Assembly (NCBI GenBank): GCA_035763085.1
Contig: DASUBV010000192.1
Coordinates: forward strand, 1-16,201
DNA from: DASUBV01 sp035763085
GTDB lineage: Bacteria; Actinomycetota; Actinomycetes; Streptosporangiales; Streptosporangiaceae
Length of the DNA stretch: 16,201 bases
Direction: 5' to 3'
Every line of letters starts with the position of its first letter. The stretch's first letter is position 1. Below, piece by piece: positions 12,723 to 16,201 of the stretch. Under the pieces are notes generated by a model that was given only the letters and a program-made list of their open reading frames with translations, did no database searches and had not been told where the DNA came from. Both the position numbers and the translations under genes were made by a program.

Positions 12723-15338
12723 TTGCTTGCGCCGAGTGCCGGATGCGGACTGGAGTACTGCGCGTTGCTGCTGAGCAGCTTGCGAGGCCAGCGGGGACGT
12801 GCGCTGCTGCGATCCGGCTCACCTCGGGAGCCAGGGACAGGGGCAGCGGGCACCCGGCGCGGGGCCGGCCCGCGGCTGGCGCTGCGGAACTGGCGGGTGG
12901 CCAGCCGGCTGATGCTCCCGGTGCTGATCGCGGCGATTCTCGGCCTGACCCTCGCCGGGCTGCAGGTATCCAGCGCCGCCACAGGAGCCGGGGCATACCG
13001 GCAGATCAGCAGCCTGGCTGTGCTCGGCCAGCAGGTGTCTGGCTTAACTCAGGCGCTGGAGACCGAGCGGACCGCCGCGGCCCTGTTCATCGCGGCCGGG
13101 CAGCCGGCCGCGGACCTGGCCGCGCTGCACCGGCAGTACGCGAGCACAGAGGCCCGGGCGGCGCGGGTGAGCCGGCTGCTGCGCCTTGGCCGCCCGCACG
13201 CGCCGGCCCGGACGCGAGCCAGCGGGGCCGCGGCCCTGGCCAGCATCGACGAGCTGGCCGGGCTGCGCCGGGAGACCGCGCAGCGCCATGCATCCCCGCT
13301 GCAGGTGACCAGCGGTTACGCCGCGGCGATCGCCGGGCTGTTCCCGGTCGTCGATGACATCGCCGACCGCAGCGGCAACCCGGTCCTGGTCTCCACCGTG
13401 CGGGCGCTCGGCTCGCTGTCCAGGCTGACGGACCAGGCGTCGCTGCAGCAGGCGATCCTGGGCGCGGCGCTCGCCCGGGGCAGATTCGAGCCCGGCGCGC
13501 TGACGGCCCTGACCATCGCCCGGGCCCAGGAGTCCAGCGACCTGGTCGCCTTCCGTGACTCGGCTACCGCGCAGGAGAGCTGGGCGCTGGCCCGGACTCT
13601 CGACGGGCCGCAGCCCCGGCAGGCCCGCGCGGTGCAGCAGGCCGCGACCGCGGCCGGTGACGGCGCGCTGGATCTCGGCCCCGGGGCGGCCGCGCAGTGG
13701 CAGGCCGGGACGTCTTACACCATCGGCTGGCTGCGCAACGCCGAGCAGCAGCTCGGCGGCTGGGTCACCGCCTACGCGCGGGCGCAGCAGCGGCAGGCGG
13801 CGCGGTCGGCGTTCGTCACCGGCGGCGTCACGCTGGCCGGCCTGGTTGTCGTCCTGCTGGTCGCCCTGCTCATCGCCCGGTCGGTGGTGCGCCCGCTGCG
13901 ACGGCTGGAAGCGGCCGCCCTGGATGCCGCCGAGTCGCGGCTGCCTGCCGAGATCGACGCGGTGACCGCCGAGGGGGAGACCCGGCGCGCGCTGCCGGCC
14001 GTGCCGGTCGATGTCTCGTCCGTCGACGAGATCGGCCAGGTCAGCCGGGCCATCGACCGGCTGCGCGAAGAGGCGGTGCGGATGGCCGGGGAGGAAGCCC
14101 GCCTGCGCGACAGCACCAGCGTCATCGTCGCCGGCTTCTTCCGGCGCAGCCACTACCTGAATGACCGGCTGCTGCAGCTGGTCGACAGCATGGAGATCGA
14201 CGAGGATGACCCGGAGCGGCTGGGCCGCCTGTTCCAGGCGGACAGTCTCGCCACCCGGATGCGGCGCCACTCCGACACCGCGCTCGTCCTCACCGGCCAC
14301 GAGCCGCCGCGCAGCTGGACGGAGCCGGTGTCGCTGGTGGACGTCCTGCGGGCCGCAGCCTCCGAGATCGAGCAGTACGACCGGGTCGCCATCGACGTCC
14401 AGGCGGGCGTATGGGTCAGCGAGAACTCCGCCGTCGACACCGTGCACCTGATTGCTGAGCTGCTGGAGAATGCGACCTTGTGCTCGCCCGAGACGACCCA
14501 GGTCATCGTGTCCGGGTTCCTGGATGCCGGGGGCGGGGTGCTGATCGGCGTCGCTGACGCCGGGCCCGGCCTGCCCGATGAGCATCTGCGGTGGCTCAAC
14601 TGGCAGCTGGCCCACCCGGCGCCGGCGGACGTGCAGGTCGCCCAGCAGATGGGCCTGTTCGCGGTCTCGCACCTGGCCGCGCGGCACGACATCAGCGTGG
14701 TACTGACCCGCGCGCCTGGCGGCGGCACCACCGCTGAGGTCGGCCTGCCGGTTGACCTGATCTCGCAGGGCGCCGGGCCGGGCACGGGGGCTGCCGAGCT
14801 CGGGCCCGACTACGGCCGGGACGGCGAGCCCGCGCCGGCCCTGACCGCGGACCCGCTGTCCTTCGTGCACCGGATCGCCGCCGCGCCGCCCCCCGGGGAC
14901 AGCGATTCTGCCGACGCGACGCGCGACGCCGGACCGGAGGCTCCGGTAACGGACGTCCCCGTGCAGGACAGCCCGGCGCAGGATGCTGCCATGCAGGACG
15001 TCCCGGTGCAGGACGACATCGTGCGGGACGACATCGTGCAGGACGTCCCCGTCGCCGTGCAGGACGTCCCCGTGCAGGACGTCCCCGTCCCCGGGCGGGA
15101 TGTCCCCGTGCAGGACGAACCCGTGCCGGAGGCCGTTGTGCCGGGCGCGGGTCCGGATCCCGCCTGGCCGGATGCCGCCCGCCCGGCCGCCGCGCCCGAG
15201 GGCAGCTCGCTGCTTCCGGACGCTGCCGTGGCCGCCCCGCCTCCGGCCAGCGCCGGGCCGGAGCGAGGGGAGGCCAGGACTGGCGGCGCGCTGCCCGTCG
15301 CCGGCGCAGCCGACTCCGGGCCGCGCCCGCCGCGCTAG
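12723..15338 (+). CDS. Orphan NIT-HAMP sensor histidine kinase, CvnA/conservon-like, with repetitive acidic tail
   Basis: Up to 871 aa. Layout: membrane helix (63-83); extracytoplasmic helical NIT domain (about 95-345; ALETERTAAALF); second helix (365-386); HAMP (387-455; RPLRRLEAAAL, DEIGQVSRAIDRLRE); dimerisation helices (465-525; FFRRSHYLNDRLLQLVDSME, SLATRMRRHSD); and an HATPase domain with N-box LLENAT (Asn583), G1 DAGPG (612-616) and G2 PGGGTTAEVGLP. The ATP site looks intact. Relatives read DHLATRMRR; here Ser508 replaces that His. Residues 685-871 are a disordered Pro/Asp/Ala tail with DVPVQD repeats. TTG at 12723 with nearby AAAGG is a poor start; GTG at 12897 (VASRLM) is an alternative. 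The roadblock, DUF742 and GTPase partners of conservons do not follow. Confidence 0.85.
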   Translation: MLAPSAGCGLEYCALLLSSLRGQRGRALLRSGSPREPGTGAAGTRRGAGPRLALRNWRVASRLMLPVLIAAILGLTLAGLQVSSAATGAGAYRQISSLAVLGQQVSGLTQALETERTAAALFIAAGQPAADLAALHRQYASTEARAARVSRLLRLGRPHAPARTRASGAAALASIDELAGLRRETAQRHASPLQVTSGYAAAIAGLFPVVDDIADRSGNPVLVSTVRALGSLSRLTDQASLQQAILGAALARGRFEPGALTALTIARAQESSDLVAFRDSATAQESWALARTLDGPQPRQARAVQQAATAAGDGALDLGPGAAAQWQAGTSYTIGWLRNAEQQLGGWVTAYARAQQRQAARSAFVTGGVTLAGLVVVLLVALLIARSVVRPLRRLEAAALDAAESRLPAEIDAVTAEGETRRALPAVPVDVSSVDEIGQVSRAIDRLREEAVRMAGEEARLRDSTSVIVAGFFRRSHYLNDRLLQLVDSMEIDEDDPERLGRLFQADSLATRMRRHSDTALVLTGHEPPRSWTEPVSLVDVLRAAASEIEQYDRVAIDVQAGVWVSENSAVDTVHLIAELLENATLCSPETTQVIVSGFLDAGGGVLIGVADAGPGLPDEHLRWLNWQLAHPAPADVQVAQQMGLFAVSHLAARHDISVVLTRAPGGGTTAEVGLPVDLISQGAGPGTGAAELGPDYGRDGEPAPALTADPLSFVHRIAAAPPPGDSDSADATRDAGPEAPVTDVPVQDSPAQDAAMQDVPVQDDIVRDDIVQDVPVAVQDVPVQDVPVPGRDVPVQDEPVPEAVVPGAGPDPAWPDAARPAAAPEGSSLLPDAAVAAPPPASAGPERGEARTGGALPVAGAADSGPRPPR
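14952..15116 (+). repeat. Degenerate DVPVQD repeats in the kinase tail
   Basis: DVPVQD occurs at residues 744-749, 759-764, 781-786 and 793-798, with variants (DIVRD, DIVQD, DVPVAVQD) between. The DNA repeats gacgtccccgtgcaggac with small changes. This is an in-frame coding repeat likely to vary in copy number between strains, not a CRISPR array or regulatory repeat. Confidence 0.85.
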
Positions 15339-15349
15339 CCGATGCCGGG

Positions 15350-16090
15350 TCAGCCAGCGAGCGCCCCGGCGGTGAGGTTCGAGCCGCCGGTGCACTCCAG
15401 CACGGTGCCGGTGACGAACCCGGCTCCGGCCAGGTAGACGATCGCCTCGGCGACGTCCTCCGGCTTGCCGACCCGCCGCACCGGGGTGGTGGCCGCCACC
15501 GCGCTGAAGTATGCCTGCCGCTGGTCGTCTGGCAGGGCATCCCACCAGTGGGTGTCGATGACACCCGGCGAGACCGCGTTCACCCGCAGCGGGGCCAGTT
15601 CCACTGCCAGCGGGGCGACCATCGCCTCCAGCGCCCCGTTGGCCGCGGCGATCCCGGCCGTGCCCGCGAACGCCGCCCGGGCCGATGCCGCGGTGATGAT
15701 CGTCACCGAGCCGTCCTGGCGCAGGTGCGGCAGCGCCGCCTGGATCGCCTTGACATGCGCGAAGAACTTGCCGTCGAACGCCTGCCGCAGCGCGGCCTCG
15801 TCCAGGGCGGCGATCGGGCCCACGCCCACGGCGCCCGGGCTGGCGGCGAGGACGAGGTGATCGACCGTCCCGGCGGTGGCGAAGAAGGAAGCCAGCGCTC
15901 CGGAGTCGGTCGCGTCAAGCTCGGCCACCTCGACGGGGTAGCCGATCCGCTGTGCCGCCTGGTCCAGCCGTTCCTTCGACCGTCCGGTGATGGTCACGGC
16001 CGCGTTCAGCGCCGCGAACGTCCTGGCGGCGGCCTCGCCGATCCCGGCGCTGGCGCCGATGATCACTACTCGCTGTCCGTCGAATGACAT
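15350..16090 (-). CDS. Atypical short-chain dehydrogenase/reductase lacking the Tyr-x3-Lys pair
   Basis: The 246-aa protein has the SDR dinucleotide-binding motif GASAGIG (12-18), Arg37 after the second strand (TGRSKE, suggesting NADP), LAAS (81-84), ITAASA (132-137), and NAVSPGVIDT (171-180) followed by late GKPEDVAEAIVYLAG. Where catalytic Tyr-x3-Lys normally lies, about 13 residues after the Ser, it reads GIAAANGALEA (146-156), with neither Tyr nor Lys. A recognisable group of actinobacterial SDRs shares this AAxNGA form; it may use other residues or act as a binding protein. ATG at 16090 has GGAGG 9 bases upstream. The promoter TTGACG-N16-TAATCT lies over operator-like repeats, and a divergent gene starts beyond. 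Its 3' end lies 11 bp from the convergent kinase gene. Confidence 0.9.
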   Translation of the reverse strand: MSFDGQRVVIIGASAGIGEAAARTFAALNAAVTITGRSKERLDQAAQRIGYPVEVAELDATDSGALASFFATAGTVDHLVLAASPGAVGVGPIAALDEAALRQAFDGKFFAHVKAIQAALPHLRQDGSVTIITAASARAAFAGTAGIAAANGALEAMVAPLAVELAPLRVNAVSPGVIDTHWWDALPDDQRQAYFSAVAATTPVRRVGKPEDVAEAIVYLAGAGFVTGTVLECTGGSNLTAGALAG

Positions 16091-16113
16091 GGAGTCGATC
16101 CTCCGAGTTTGTC

Positions 16114-16128
16114 GAGACTATATGTCTC
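16114..16128. promoter_or_regulatory. Operator-like inverted repeat, copy 1
   Basis: GAGAC-TATAT-GTCTC has perfect 5-bp arms. It lies around the expected transcription start and early leader of the SDR gene. It is repeated, slightly altered, 29 bp to the right. Confidence 0.65.
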
Positions 16129-16134
16129 TACAAG

Positions 16135-16162
16135 AGATTACCGGGACTATCAGTCTCGTCAA
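16135..16162 (-). promoter_or_regulatory. Promoter of the SDR gene
   Basis: On the minus strand TTGACG (16162-16157) and TAATCT (16140-16135) are separated by 16 bp, a good match to the housekeeping consensus. Transcription would start near 16128, about 38 bases before the ATG at 16090. The second operator copy fills the spacer between the two hexamers. Confidence 0.55.
16143..16157. promoter_or_regulatory. Operator-like inverted repeat, copy 2
   Basis: GGGAC-TATCA-GTCTC matches copy 1 (GAGAC-TATAT-GTCTC) at 12 of 15 positions and keeps the inverted symmetry with one G:T exception. It sits between the -35 and -10 of the SDR promoter, where a TetR- or MarR-type repressor would block transcription. 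Confidence 0.62.
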
Positions 16163-16168
16163 ATTGAT

Positions 16169-16201
16169 ATGCTGCCCGGCATGGCTGACAGCTCGCTGCG
16201 C
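16169..16201 (+). CDS. Start of a gene divergent from the SDR, probably its regulator (first 7-11 codons only)
   Basis: An open frame begins at ATG 16181 (MADSSLR) or the in-frame ATG 16169 (MLPGMADSSLR) and leaves the window. Too little is present for family assignment. Its divergent position, with two operator-like inverted repeats between it and an SDR gene, is the usual layout for a TetR-family (or MarR/HxlR) repressor; this is inference only. Confidence 0.45.
   Translation, partial: MLPGMADSSLR

Noticed and set aside
14952..15116. CRISPR-like spaced repeats
   Set aside because: The units are in frame, encode DVPVQD, have no unique spacers of constant length, and lie within a long coding region.
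13044..15545. 833-aa open frame on the minus strand
   Set aside because: It is antisense to the kinase gene and part of the SDR gene, with compositionally biased sequence and no recognisable motif.

Overview
The window is a very GC-rich chromosomal stretch, strongly biased to G/C at third codon positions. Its lipoprotein signals, a class F sortase, a DUF445 membrane protein, and a nitrate/nitrite-sensing (NIT) HAMP kinase of the conservon (CvnA) type point to a filamentous actinomycete (Actinomycetota, perhaps Streptosporangiales-like). The genus cannot be read from the sequence. No rRNA, tRNA, IS element or CRISPR array was seen.

Layout. 1-441 (-) is the N-terminal part of an HSL-family esterase, divergent from a small DUF1330 protein (528-818, +). 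890-2368 (-) is an archaeal-type AAA ATPase with a C-terminal DUF234/PD-(D/E)XK-like end. Upstream of it is an AT-rich patch with a 31-bp near-palindrome over a consensus TATAAT box and, further up, a perfect hairpin that contains an actinobacterial SOS-box sequence. 2658-3233 (-) is a PadR/Vir-type regulator, with a textbook PadR operator between it and two overlapping lipoprotein alpha/beta-hydrolase paralogues (3358-5063, +). These run tail to tail into a two-gene peptide-degrading operon (minus strand): a DPP-IV-type S9 peptidase (6311-8443) followed by a prolidase-like amidohydrolase (5047-6273). A strong hairpin separates this from an LppX/LprG-like lipoprotein gene (8519-9274, -). A broken dihydrofolate-reductase-like (RibD_C) remnant lies at about 9422-9639.

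The right half holds DUF445 (9847-11136, +); a small secreted protein with both a lipobox and a C-terminal sorting-signal-like tail (11142-11594, -), divergent from a class F sortase (11837-12577, +); an orphan CvnA-like kinase (12723-15338, +) with an apparently altered phospho-acceptor region and a repetitive acidic tail; and an atypical SDR without the Tyr/Lys pair (15350-16090, -), divergent from the first codons of a probable regulator, with two copies of an operator-like inverted repeat between them.

Most notable: the doubly marked promoter of the ATPase/nuclease-like gene, the PadR-controlled tandem lipo-hydrolases, the sortase/substrate pair, and the orphan kinase.
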